A DNA stretch of 64,000 nucleotides from Nitrobacter sp963807355 (lineage in GTDB: Bacteria > Pseudomonadota > Alphaproteobacteria > Rhizobiales > Xanthobacteraceae), in the NCBI GenBank assembly GCA_963807355.1, contig CAWEBX010000014.1, positions 46,696-110,695 on the forward strand, written 5' to 3'. A program made the position numbers and the translations under genes. Each line of letters opens with the position of its first letter. Within the stretch, counting starts at the first letter, position 1. This document shows, in pieces, positions 32,922-41,043 of the stretch. The notes under the pieces were generated by a model, which was given only the letters and a program-made list of their open reading frames with translations, searched no databases and was not told the origin of the DNA.

Positions 32922-33119
32922 TCACTTCGGCGGTTGAAGCTCCGGCGAGTTGATCCAATTGTAGAGTTCTGTGGCTTGGTCGGCCTGAGCGATTTTCTTG
33001 AGTAACGCGTCTTGTTCAGGCCCTGGCGCCATCGTCTCAGCCTGCGCCCGAATCTCGTTGGCCCACGCTGAAAGGCGATCCAGAAAAGTGAGTTGCTTCA
33101 AACCATGACGCTCGGCCAT
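32922..33119 (-). CDS. Short helical protein, PELQPPK family copy 1
   Basis: A 65-residue protein from ATG 33119 (ggaggt upstream): MAERHGLKQLTFLDRLSAWA, then GPEQDALLKKIAQADQATEL and YNWINSPELQPPK. It is a paralog of the gene at 34112-34312 on the other strand (QKLTFFERCSEEAERL...SPELKPPK). Both have an N-terminal basic helix and a C-terminal helix ending in SPEL(Q/K)PPK. The family is common in Bradyrhizobium; function unknown. Confidence 0.6.
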   Translation of the reverse strand: MAERHGLKQLTFLDRLSAWANEIRAQAETMAPGPEQDALLKKIAQADQATELYNWINSPELQPPK

Positions 33120-33292
33120 TGCCGCACCTCCACCGTTTGAACCGACGGAAATTCTAGCGCCGCAGAAACCTGCCGAGCGAGCTATTTCGTGCCGGTGCAA
33201 TCAATCCGGGGTGCGGTGGATTGTCTCGCTCATACTAGCCTTTATCGCCCCATTACCGACCGGGCTTCCTTCTCCCGAGAGGCCAGGAACGT

Positions 33293-33500
33293 ATGTTCGA
33301 TCTCAAACTTATGAGGAAGACAGTATCGGAAGGACCTGGGTGTAGATCCGACCGTTATCATTCTGATGTATTTTATTCTGCCACTCTGGCTGGTGACAGG
33401 CTTTGCCGACTGACTCTGTCACCGCGCGAGTCACATCGAAACGAAGAGCGGCGCAAAAGAGTCTCTACTGATGCGGCTCCCGGGAAAGCGTTCCAAAGAG
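33293..33500 (+). pseudogene. Membrane protein remnant (FADWLCHR family)
   Basis: MRKTVSE runs in one frame, then an extra G near 33330 shifts to DLGVDPTVIILMYFILPLWL and VTGFAD. A TGA stands where the family has Trp (FADW), after which LCHRASHIETKSGAKESLL continues. After that the similarity to the family (about 130-150 residues, membrane protein with a HR..HIE motif) ends abruptly at about 33470. So the gene carries a frame shift, a nonsense codon and a truncation. Confidence 0.55.
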
Positions 33501-33542
33501 CACCCCTCTCAGGCGGGCGGAGCGAGGACTAAGACGTTTGTC

Positions 33543-33875
33543 TCAGGACGTCGTCTCATCCAATAACCCAGCACGCCGTTCCAAGCGCTGTAGCCGGAGT
33601 AGAATCTGATCTAATTGCTGTCGGGTGGCTCGGTCGTCGAGGTGGATCGTCGTCACGTGCTGGTCTAACGCGCTCACCCGATTCTCCATGGTGACAATCT
33701 GCTCTTCACTATACTCCACCCCGGCCATCCGCTCCTCAACCGCTGAAAAGCGATTTTCCAACGCGCCGAAACGAACCTCAAGAGATTCAAGTAGATCGCT
33801 CACTAAATCAAGTTTGGGTTCGAGCCTGCGCAAGAACGCGAGCGTTTCGACTGCTTCGTCGGTTTCGTCGGTCAT
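33543..33875 (-). CDS. Coiled-coil protein
   Basis: A 110-residue, highly charged protein: MTDETDEAVETLAFLRRLEP, then heptad-like repeats FGALENRFSAVEERMAGVEY, MENRVSALDQHVTTIHLDDR and LDQILLRLQRLERRAG. Leu/Val at a and d positions indicate one long coiled coil (residues 15-100). Likely oligomeric. No catalytic motif. It resembles short coiled-coil proteins near mobile regions in Bradyrhizobium. Confidence 0.6.
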   Translation of the reverse strand: MTDETDEAVETLAFLRRLEPKLDLVSDLLESLEVRFGALENRFSAVEERMAGVEYSEEQIVTMENRVSALDQHVTTIHLDDRATRQQLDQILLRLQRLERRAGLLDETTS

Positions 33876-34111
33876 GGGACCTTTACCTTCGTCACCAAAA
33901 AGGCCCGCCAGATTAGAGGCGTCAGCGGGGCCATTCGGGTTCGGGGATCAAGGGGCAGAGTGATCGACCGTTCCGGACGATTCAATACAATTGGATGAAA
34001 GTTGGTTCCGGCCGTTTCGCTATTCAGTCCACTCTTGAACTGAGATCGCGTCTGCACATTATTACGCTTCTGCAAACCATGCGGTTAGGACCCGCAGCAG
34101 GAGGTAGCGTC

Positions 34112-34312
34112 ATGGAACAGCGTCGCCGCTTCAAGCAAAAGCTGACTTTCTTCGAACGGTGCTCCGAAGAGGCCGAACGCCTGCGGAAAGAAGCCGAAAA
34201 GCTTCCCCACGGCCCAGAGAGGGATGAGCTCGAGAGTAAGGCGCACCAAGCCGAATCAGCCGCTGATATGGAACGTTGGCTGCGGTCGCCTGAGCTAAAG
34301 CCGCCGAAATAA
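34112..34312 (+). CDS. Short helical protein, PELKPPK family copy 2
   Basis: A 66-residue protein from ATG 34112, with an excellent caggagg upstream: MEQRRRFKQKLTFFERCSEE, AERLRKEAEKLPHGPERDEL and MERWLRSPELKPPK. Paralog of 32922-33119; the pair differ at about half of positions but keep GP(E/D) and SPEL.PPK. Both copies appear intact. Confidence 0.65.
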   Translation: MEQRRRFKQKLTFFERCSEEAERLRKEAEKLPHGPERDELESKAHQAESAADMERWLRSPELKPPK

Positions 34313-34349
34313 ATGCGGTCGCGCAGCCTAAACCCCGCTCCGCGGTTTT

Positions 34350-34514
34350 CTATTCCGGGCCCCGCGGATGCAGCGCCTTGTCCAAGATCGTCAGGATCAT
34401 CTCTAAGTCGTGCCGCATGACGACAGGGTCCGCGCTCTCTAGAGCAGCGCGAACCAGCGCTTGGATATCAGCCAAGGTTTTCGCAGGATCAAGGGTCGGA
34501 TTGTCATCGCTCAT
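34350..34514 (-). CDS. Short helical protein
   Basis: A 54-residue protein: MSDDNPTLDPAKTLADIQAL, then VRAALESADPVVMRHDLEMI and LTILDKALHPRGPE. Two amphipathic helices. No family recognised. Confidence 0.45.
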   Translation of the reverse strand: MSDDNPTLDPAKTLADIQALVRAALESADPVVMRHDLEMILTILDKALHPRGPE

Positions 34515-34593
34515 AGAATACCCCTGCCATTATCGCTTCGGCGCCCGCATCCCGCGGCTACTGCTTCTTGTTCGGTCCGCTCCGGCGGGGTTT

Positions 34594-34758
34594 CTATTTC
34601 AATGGCGTCGTGACATTGGGCAAATAGGCCATCAGTCCGATCAGAACAATAAATCCGACAGCGATCATGAGAAGCATGACCTTCTGAGGTCCACTAATCT
34701 TTCCCAACTCCGGGTTTGGTTCGCCTGGCACGGGCGATAGGCGCTCTCGTTCGGTCAT
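34594..34758 (-). CDS. Small membrane protein
   Basis: A 54-residue protein from ATG 34758 (gggggag upstream): polar head MTERERLSPVPGEPNPELGK, ISGPQKVMLLMIAVGFIVLI (helix) and GLMAYLPNVTTPLK. Single C-terminal transmembrane helix. A dead copy with its flanks lies at 28060-28240. Confidence 0.6.
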   Translation of the reverse strand: MTERERLSPVPGEPNPELGKISGPQKVMLLMIAVGFIVLIGLMAYLPNVTTPLK

Positions 34759-34850
34759 GACGCACTCCCCCTGAAATTGGCGGGAGCGCAACACTCTCAG
34801 TCACCGATAAAGGCCGGGATCCGGTCGGTGATAAATCACTATGCGCCTAT
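34660..34850. repeat. Intact copy of the duplicated 180-bp segment
   Basis: Covers the 5' half of the small membrane gene (34594-34758) and about 90 bp upstream, to cggtgataaatcact. Shared blocks with 28060-28240 include gcgcaacactctcagtcacc and gcgataggcgctctc. The orientation is the same. It is therefore a 6.6-kb-apart direct repeat around the IS21 element. Confidence 0.6.
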
Positions 34851-34914
34851 CGACACAGCTCGAGCGACTCAATTCGTGGCGATGCCGGTATCGTGAAGGT
34901 AAGGTGCTAGGCAG

Positions 34915-35223
34915 CTATCTAGCTCTCGCCAGCTTCCGCTTTCCCCACTTGTGACTCTTATTGCCTTCCGGATTGCCGATCGGTGGCGGCTTCTCGCCGA
35001 ATACGGCCCGGAGAAGTTGATTCCTCGCCATGAAAACGAACGGGCCGCCGTGCTCTGCGGCCTCGTGCAACACTCTAGCGGCGCGCTGCCATGGCTCAGT
35101 ATTGGTGACCTTTTTCGGCAGACCGGTGGCGTATTCTGCCGCCTGTCCGATTGTGCGAATGGTCCGGCCGTAGGGCATCGTGACCGGGTCCTCGAATCGG
35201 CGGGACCAGCTTACTCTAGGCAC
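34915..35223 (-). CDS. Hypothetical protein
   Basis: A 102-residue frame: SWSRRFEDPVTMPYGRTIRT, IGQAAEYATGLPKKVTNTEP, WQRAARVLHEAAEHGGPFVF and MARNQLLRAVFGEK with a basic tail. The pattern (PDG-R..TL.DA..YI..LPK...W..A...L..A...GGP..FARI....AL) is a frequent small rhizobial family of unknown function. The real start may be the internal ATG near 35178. Confidence 0.55.
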   Translation of the reverse strand: MPRVSWSRRFEDPVTMPYGRTIRTIGQAAEYATGLPKKVTNTEPWQRAARVLHEAAEHGGPFVFMARNQLLRAVFGEKPPPIGNPEGNKSHKWGKRKLARAR

Positions 35224-35318
35224 GAGGCATTTGCCTTTATGAGGTCTCCGGTGCGTGCCAGGAGGCGATATCCTCTGCCCGCGCTTTCAAAGCGTGGCGC
35301 GAACAGCTATCAGCGGAC

Positions 35319-35947
35319 ATGTTGGATACCCCGATAATCCTGCCGTCCACGTCGCGTCGTTTCTGCTCACGTCAATTCTGATCGAAATGACGCCAGGGCC
35401 AAACATGACATATCTGGCATTGGTTTCTGCGAGCGACGGTAGGCGCGCGGGATTCGCTACTGTGTCGGGTGTAGCGATCGGATTGGCAATTGTAGGTGCG
35501 ATCGCTGCAATTGGTGTCGCGGAATTGATCCAGGCATCAACTCTGCTTTACGAGGTGTTGCGTTGGGCAGGCGTTCTTTTCCTGCTGTATCTGGCTTGGG
35601 ATGGTTGGACGACGCCGAGCACTAGTTCGGCCTCCAGCGGGGTCGCAAAGGGCAGGTACTTTCTACGGGGTCTCATTACGAACCTGCTTAACCCGAAGGC
35701 CGGCGTCTTTTACGTAGCGGTATTACCAACTTTTATCGACGCGACCGCACGACCCATGGCGCAGGCAATGATGCTCACTGCGGCTTATGTTGGGGTCGCG
35801 ACATTCGTGCACTTCGTCATTGTCGTTCTAGCCGGGACATTGGAGCCAATTCTCAATGATCCGCGCCGCGAATCCATCGCTCGAAGGATTTTGTCGGCGC
35901 TGTTGGCTCTGGTGGCAATTTGGTTCGCGTGGTCAACCGCCCGGTAA
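35319..35947 (+). CDS. LysE/RhtB family amino-acid exporter (frame break near start)
   Basis: A complete membrane core: FLLTSILIEMTPGPNMTYLA (signature TPGPN), then SDGRRAGFATVSGVAIGLAI, LRWAGVLFLLYLAWDGW, LINLLNPKAGVFYVAVLP-type motif (NPKAGVFY) and a final helix LLALVAIWFAWS. Six helices, about 205 residues. The expected start MLD lies at 35319, one base out of phase with the body (DNPAVHVAS); an in-phase frame extends to 35255 but without a good start. LysE exporters expel amino acids or related solutes by proton exchange. Intact otherwise. Confidence 0.75.
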
Positions 35948-35970
35948 GTGCCAGTCTCGGCATACACCGC

Positions 35971-36159
35971 CTAAGCGGTATGTCCGGGATCAATATTCTT
36001 GGGCGTCTTCTTCTCCCGCTGGGGCGTCATTTTGGCGGGATCAGGTTTTCCGAGGACTCCACGAGGCCCGAGTTGATTCCTTTGGATATCATCTTCGGAA
36101 AAGCGCGGTTTGCCGTCGTCGAGCTGTCCTCCAGGACCGTATTTCAAATCTGATGTCAT
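35971..36159 (-). CDS. Short polar protein
   Basis: A 62-residue protein, hydrophilic and basic: MTSDLKYGPGGQLDDGKPRF, SEDDIQRNQLGPRGVLGKPD and MTPQREKKTPKNIDPGH. No family known to me. Likely unstructured. Confidence 0.5.
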   Translation of the reverse strand: MTSDLKYGPGGQLDDGKPRFSEDDIQRNQLGPRGVLGKPDPAKMTPQREKKTPKNIDPGHTA

Positions 36160-36229
36160 GCACTAATCCTTCGATCGTTAGGTCAATGACCGGCCGATGT
36201 ATCGGTTCCTGAAAGGCGGGACCAATTTG

Positions 36230-36493
36230 TCATGTGGTCCATCGGCTGGCGGCCGTCCGTTTATAGATCAAGTTCTCCTCGAACTGTCCTGGCGGCAGTC
36301 CATCTTTCCATTTCTCAAAGGCTTCCCGAAACAGCTTCTTGGCCTGATCGAAGCTACGCGCCTCACCGGATGGCGGCCGGCCCCTGTGGCTCATCACGGG
36401 CATCGTGTCTAATTCCCACGCCCAGAAGTCGCGATGTTCGACATGGTGATTCCGCTTGGAGATCGAACCGATTTCCACGCCGTCGTATTTCAC
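36230..36493 (-). CDS. Hypothetical protein
   Basis: An 87-residue protein: MKYDGVEIGSISKRNHHVEH, RDFWAWELDTMPVMSHRGRP and SFDQAKKLFREAFEKWKDGL. The pattern (G.SI......W.W..D......GR..S...A...F...W..W) matches a small rhizobial family of unknown function, often near phage or repair genes. Intact. Confidence 0.6.
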   Translation of the reverse strand: MKYDGVEIGSISKRNHHVEHRDFWAWELDTMPVMSHRGRPPSGEARSFDQAKKLFREAFEKWKDGLPPGQFEENLIYKRTAASRWTT

Positions 36494-36661
36494 TCAATAG
36501 GAAGGCGGATCGTCATTGACGTGGCGCAGGGTGAGCTTCATCGGCCGAATCTAGGGCGCAAACCTCAGAATCCTAGTCCTTCTTCACCGGCCTTCGTTTC
36601 GATCCATGCTCCTTCACGAAGCCGAGACGGGGTTCGTTGAGGACTTTGGAGATGGGGGATG

Positions 36662-36880
36662 TCACGGAAGCGGCCTCAAAAATCCGATGTGGGATCGTCT
36701 GCCGAAGTTCGACACCGACATTTCGGTGTGGCGACGCATCCTCTCGCCGGGGTTCAATACTGTCATTTTGCACCATGGCATTGCGTCCGGATCGACGGGT
36801 ATTATCACCTCGTCCACACGCATCTTGCGACCATCGCGCGCGATCCATTCAGAGCCAATCACAGGTATCATCTCTCCCAT
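36662..36880 (-). CDS. Hypothetical protein
   Basis: A 72-residue protein: MGEMIPVIGSEWIARDGRKM, RVDEVIIPVDPDAMPWCKMT and VLNPGERMRRHTEMSVSNFG, a small beta-rich fold. The C-terminal residues may be altered by an indel near 36690, since a neighbouring frame carries a plausible continuation. The family appears in Bradyrhizobium prophage surroundings. Function unknown. Confidence 0.5.
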   Translation of the reverse strand: MGEMIPVIGSEWIARDGRKMRVDEVIIPVDPDAMPWCKMTVLNPGERMRRHTEMSVSNFGRRSHIGFLRPLP

Positions 36881-36936
36881 CCTGGTCTGAACCGGAGGCG
36901 GTGGCAGGGGCGCTTACTGCAACCCTTGCTGTCTGC

Positions 36937-37125
36937 TCACAATGAGGCTTTCAAGCGACCAACTATTTTTATGGCCTCAGCATCGCCAGCATGCACTCGT
37001 ACCAGACCTAGACCAATGCCCGTAAGTGCACCACCAATCTCCTCGCGGCCGAATCCCATCCGGTCAAAATCATCGACCAGTTTATTGATCGCGTTTATGA
37101 GCAGGTCCCCGTCTTCACTGATCAT
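36937..37125 (-). CDS. Short hypothetical protein
   Basis: A 62-residue protein from ATG 37125 with caggag upstream: MISEDGDLLINAINKLVDDF, DRMGFGREEIGGALTGIGLG and DAEAIKIVGRLKASL. Helix-loop-helix with a GIGLG turn. Similar small proteins exist in rhizobia; function unknown. Confidence 0.55.
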   Translation of the reverse strand: MISEDGDLLINAINKLVDDFDRMGFGREEIGGALTGIGLGLVRVHAGDAEAIKIVGRLKASL

Positions 37126-37305
37126 ATTGGCTCCTGCCTCTTTCCATCCTCGTCCCAAGTCGGTGAGTCTCCTCACAAAGGGGACCCTTCCGTTGGTGGG
37201 GCTTTTCACGGATGTACCGTTTTTTTTGACGAGACTGGGGCAGGCCAAAACTTTATCTCCGCCCTCTTTCGGGGCAGGGGAGGAACGAGGAACGGAACCG
37301 CTTCG

Positions 37306-37446
37306 TCATGACAACAGGGTCTTTCCGAGGATCGCGATGTGCTGCGCAAGCGCTTCGTTCGGAATCGGGTGTTGCTCATGCTGTCCCCCGAGTGAAATGG
37401 CAGGAAACTCGTTTTCCAAATCATGTTTTGTTCCGCCGATCAGCAT
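37306..37446 (-). pseudogene. ATPase N-terminal fragment, cut at the Walker A motif
   Basis: A 46-residue frame: MLIGGTKHDLENEFPAISLG, GQHEQHPIPNEALAQHIAIL and GKTLLS before a stop. HIAILGKTGSGKT is how HerA/FtsK-like ATPase genes of mobile elements continue, so this looks like the first part of such a gene, broken exactly in the P-loop. Alternatively it is an unrelated short protein. Confidence 0.4.
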
Positions 37447-37746
37447 AACCTTCAGACCTCTCGTTTTCCAAAAATGGTCAACGATTTCAAGGATAGGAAG
37501 GAATTCTCAGACCCTCCCTTTACTTTTACGGTCGGCGTCGAGGTGCTGCCCGAGAGATTTGTTCGAAAAATCCGCCCCTTCGATCTGATGAGTTGCTGCC
37601 GCCAACATCGACAGCGAGAGCCGGACTGAGTATGAGTTCGGCATAATCCGGCCCGGACGGCCGGTCAAAATGGTGGTGGTATGAGACCGGATAGAGCACG
37701 GTTCGCCGACTATCCTGTACTCGATAATGGCAGAGGCAAACGCTGA

Positions 37747-38184
37747 ATGAGACAGGCGGGGAGAGTCTTGCGGTTTTGGATGCCCATTCTTGGTCTTGCG
37801 ATCGGTCTTCAATCGGCCTGTATTCCGGCCCAATCTGATGATCTCGGAAGTAGCGGAACGCCTGTTGCAGAAGCCCGGTTCCCACCGGCTCTCCTGATCA
37901 AGGATGTGGCTGATCAACCTCGCGCTGGATCCGTCGTTCAGGTGAGCGAGGTCTCAGCTGAAAAAGGTGAGGTCTCAGCGGAAAAGGAACTCCCAGCAGA
38001 AAAAGAAGAAGAGGTCTCAGCAGAAAAGCAAGAGGTCCCAGCGGAAAGGGAAAGAGACCACAGCGCTCGAAGTCCTCTGGAGATGCTTGCCTGGTTTATG
38101 AAGGGCGCGGCGTCGCTGACTGCAATGGTGCTTTTCTACAAAGGACTGAAATGGTGGGTGTTCCGCAAGCGGCAGAGCGAGTAA
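37747..38184 (+). CDS. Secreted or membrane protein with EVSAEK repeats
   Basis: A 145-residue protein. The N-terminal hydrophobic segment (LRFWMPILGLAIGLQSACIP) could be a signal peptide or anchor. Residues 68-105 hold five imperfect repeats of the type (E)VSAEK(E): EVSAEKGEVSAEKELPAEKE and so on. A C-terminal transmembrane helix (GAASLTAMVLFYKGLKWW) with a basic end follows. The repeats make a highly charged coiled or disordered stretch in the periplasm or cytoplasm. No family known. Confidence 0.5.
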   Translation: MRQAGRVLRFWMPILGLAIGLQSACIPAQSDDLGSSGTPVAEARFPPALLIKDVADQPRAGSVVQVSEVSAEKGEVSAEKELPAEKEEEVSAEKQEVPAERERDHSARSPLEMLAWFMKGAASLTAMVLFYKGLKWWVFRKRQSE

Positions 38185-38355
38185 CGTATCCACGTCATGC
38201 GCTTCTCGCGCGACTGTTTTGACGCTTGTTTGAAAGCGTCGTGTTGTCGAGAATGTCCCGCGATATGCGGACCAGGGAAGGGCTGTCTGGACCGCTGCCA
38301 TATACCCGGTTTTCATGAGCCGTATTCGCCCGCTTGAGCTACCAGGTCGCCACCC

Positions 38356-39138
38356 TTGGACTTTCCCTCAGACCCTTCGTCAGAACCTCGGCGTGAACCG
38401 ATCCTGACCCTGCCGGCGCCGTTGACCGCCTATATCGGCCTTCTCGCGATTATTCATGTCGTGTGGTCGGCGATGCCGCCAGATCTGGAATACTGGATCA
38501 TTGAGGCGTTCGGCTTCATTCCGAAGCGTTACGATCCGAATCTTCTGGCGACAGCGTTTCCCGGAGGAAGCGGCGCTAAGGTCTGGACATTCGTGACCTA
38601 TTCGCTGCTGCACGCCAACCTCAGTCACATCGGCTTCAATATCTTGTGGTTGCTGCCCTTCGGCAGCGCGCTGGCGCGCCGTTTCGGCGCCTTCAGATTT
38701 TTTCTTTTCATGGCCGTAGCCGCCGTTGCCGGCGCGGTCGCGCATCTAGTTACCCATGAGCACAATATTGCGCCGATGATCGGTGCGTCAGCCTCGGTGT
38801 CGGGCGCAATGGCCGCGGCAATCCGCTTCGCCTTCGCGCAGGGAAGTTTTCTGTCCTTGGGCCGCGGCGATGCCGACGCTGCCGCGCAGGTGCCCGCGCT
38901 GTCGTTGACGCGCGCCCTGCAAAATCCCCGAGTGCTGGCGTTTCTCGCAATCTGGTTCGGTATCAATATCATTTTCGGCATGGGATCAGTTGCAATCGGC
39001 GCCGAGCCAGGCAGCGTTGCGTGGCAGGCTCACATGGGCGGCTTTATGGCGGGCCTTCTATTGTTTTCATTGTTCGATCCGGTGCCTCGTCCTCCGCGCG
39101 ACGCCGAGAATGCGTCTTCCGACGCGGATCATGTCTAA
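38356..39138 (+). CDS. Rhomboid family intramembrane serine protease
   Basis: A 260-residue protein: HANLSHIGFNILWLLPFGSA (rhomboid TM2 with the H.N motif region), GASASVSGAMAAAIRFAF with the catalytic Ser (GASxSxSG), and AWQAHMGGFMAGLLL with the catalytic His. Six or seven helices. Rhomboids cut transmembrane substrates. The start may be TTG 38356 or a later codon; the first 15 residues are polar. It starts the core-gene stretch after the accessory region. Intact. Confidence 0.9.
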   Translation: MDFPSDPSSEPRREPILTLPAPLTAYIGLLAIIHVVWSAMPPDLEYWIIEAFGFIPKRYDPNLLATAFPGGSGAKVWTFVTYSLLHANLSHIGFNILWLLPFGSALARRFGAFRFFLFMAVAAVAGAVAHLVTHEHNIAPMIGASASVSGAMAAAIRFAFAQGSFLSLGRGDADAAAQVPALSLTRALQNPRVLAFLAIWFGINIIFGMGSVAIGAEPGSVAWQAHMGGFMAGLLLFSLFDPVPRPPRDAENASSDADHV

Positions 39139-39337
39139 CGATTGCTTGCGATGCAGGCTGATTTCATTCATCATCCTCTGGTCAGGCGAGTTTAAATTCG
39201 TTCGCGTGCTGGAAACGATGACCCTGTTGGTGCGTTTCCCTCGTGAGTAAAGTTGGACGGTTGGCTGTTGCCTGAAGGTTAAAGGCAAGGATCGCGCAAA
39301 GTGATCCCGCGCGATCCCTCTCCGAGGATAAGCGACA

Positions 39338-39766
39338 ATGACAGTACGTGCCATCCTCAGCGCCAAGGGTTCTCAAATCGCGAGCGTCGAACCCGACGTA
39401 AAGCTTTCGGCGGCGGTTAAGATTTTGTCAGAACGCCAGATCGGTTCCGTTCTCGTCGTGAGCGGTTCGCGCATCGATGGCATTCTGTCCGAACGGGACG
39501 TCGTCCGTGCGCTTGATGAACGCGGCGCGGGTGCGCTCGACGAGCCGGTCAGTGCCGCAATGACCCGCAAGGTCGTCAGTTGCCGTCTGTCGGACACGGT
39601 TGCCCACCTCATGGAAGTCATGACAGCGGAAAAGTTCAGGCATCTACCAGTGGTGGAGGAGGGCAAGCTGGTGGGTCTGGTCTCGATCGGGGATGTCGTC
39701 AAGCTGCGTGTTCAGGAATATGAAGACGAGCAGGAGGCGCTGCGCGACTACATCAAAACAGCCTGA
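39338..39766 (+). CDS. CBS domain protein
   Basis: A 142-residue protein consisting of two CBS motifs: ILSAKGSQIASVEPDVKLSA to LVVSGSRIDGILSERDVVRA, and AAMTRKVVSCRLSDTVAHLM to LPVVEEGKLVGLVSIGDVVK. CBS pairs bind adenosyl nucleotides and regulate enzymes or transporters. A stand-alone pair like this is common in rhizobia (hrp1-like). Convergent with the patatin gene 12 bp away. Confidence 0.85.
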   Translation: MTVRAILSAKGSQIASVEPDVKLSAAVKILSERQIGSVLVVSGSRIDGILSERDVVRALDERGAGALDEPVSAAMTRKVVSCRLSDTVAHLMEVMTAEKFRHLPVVEEGKLVGLVSIGDVVKLRVQEYEDEQEALRDYIKTA

Positions 39767-39778
39767 GCACGGGATGCA

Positions 39779-40828
39779 TTAAGGATCGGTCCCGCTTTCA
39801 GGATCCGCGACGCCAGCGACGTCTGGTGCTGACGCCGGCGCGAGAACCTCGATCGCTTCTACAATCGCGTCGATCGCCCGATCCGCGGCACGTGCACCGT
39901 GCGCGATCAGATCGCCGGCGCGGTGGAAGTCGAACCAGCCGATCTGGCCAACCCGCGGCGAGATCAAAAGGTCCGGCGGGTCGCCAGCGAGCCGCGCGCG
40001 CGTGATTCGATCCTGCATGATGTTGAACGCGTCGGTCATGACCGACACAACACCCGGGCGACTGCCGCCGGCGAAGAATTCGCGCTTGACCGTTCGCTCG
40101 AGCGAAAAGAACTTGCCGAAGCCAAGTCTGCGCGGCGGGGGCTCGACGACGACCTCCTCCTGCACCTCGTTCTGCGCACCATGAGAGAATATCGTGGTGC
40201 TGCGGCCGAACACGTCATTAGACAGGTTGGCTGCAATCACGACCTCGGCGCCCAGCGCGCGGGCGGTGGAAACAGGCACCGGGTTGACAAGCGCGCCATC
40301 GACCAGCCAGCGGTCGCCAACTAGTATCGGCGCAAAGATACCCGGAAGGGCATAGGACGCACGCATAGCATTGACCAGTCGCCCGTGCGTAAGCCAGATT
40401 TCGTGGCCGGTGCGGACTTCCGTTGCGACGCTTGCGAACTTGAGCGGCAGTTCTTCAATCTGGATCTGACCGAGAGAGGCCTCGAGCTGGGCGGTGAGTT
40501 TGGCGCCGCCGATCAGTCCGGAGCCGTTCAACCGGATATCCAGATAACTGAAGAGACTGCGAGGCTGCAGGCTGCGCGCCCACTCCTCCAGAATATCAAG
40601 ACGACCGGCGGCATAGGCGCCCCCAACCACCGCTCCAATCGACGTGCCCACCACGACATCGGGCTCGATGCCGTGCGCGATCAGGGAACGGAGAATGCCG
40701 ATATGAGCGAAACCGCGCGCGGCCCCGCCACCCAGGGCCAGCCCGATCACTGGCCGCCTGACGCTACCCAATCCTACTTTTTGGCCGTTCGACCCGTTCT
40801 GGTCGCGACCTTTCAAACCCTCCAGCAC
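39779..40828 (-). CDS. Patatin-like phospholipase (RssA type)
   Basis: A 349-residue protein. GLALGGGAARGFAHIGILRS is the oxyanion-hole region, VVVGTSIGAVVGGAYAAGRL has the nucleophile elbow GTSIG with the catalytic Ser, and WLVDGALVNPVPVST has the catalytic Asp (DGA). This fits RssA/YchK-like lipid acyl hydrolases, cytoplasmic or membrane-bound. The C-terminal 100 residues are extra to the patatin core. Intact. Confidence 0.85.
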   Translation of the reverse strand: MLEGLKGRDQNGSNGQKVGLGSVRRPVIGLALGGGAARGFAHIGILRSLIAHGIEPDVVVGTSIGAVVGGAYAAGRLDILEEWARSLQPRSLFSYLDIRLNGSGLIGGAKLTAQLEASLGQIQIEELPLKFASVATEVRTGHEIWLTHGRLVNAMRASYALPGIFAPILVGDRWLVDGALVNPVPVSTARALGAEVVIAANLSNDVFGRSTTIFSHGAQNEVQEEVVVEPPPRRLGFGKFFSLERTVKREFFAGGSRPGVVSVMTDAFNIMQDRITRARLAGDPPDLLISPRVGQIGWFDFHRAGDLIAHGARAADRAIDAIVEAIEVLAPASAPDVAGVADPESGTDP

Positions 40829-41043
40829 GATAGGATTCTCCGACTGCCGGCATCGGTTACCATGCTGCCGGCGGACACGGTGAGCAAAAGACAGGATGAC
40901 TTATTGCTTGCTTGGCAGAAATTATCACCGGATAGCGGCGTTTCAACCCGATGGGCCGGTTTTTAAGTCTTCCACAGCGGGATGCAATTCTGAGCAAGTC
41001 CCGAGGCTTGAATTCGCCGTGTTTTCCGGGAAGAACCGGCGCC

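Noticed and set aside
33337..33470. Stop-codon reassignment (TGA for Trp)
   Set aside because: Other genes in the window end at TGA normally, and this gene also has a frame shift and a truncation, so decay is simpler.
36659..37588. A 309-codon plus frame
   Set aside because: It overlies several small minus-strand genes with ribosome binding sites and contains no domain.
37960..38060. CRISPR-like short tandem repeats
   Set aside because: The repeats are contiguous, translated (EVSAEK) and lack unique spacers; no cas genes were seen.
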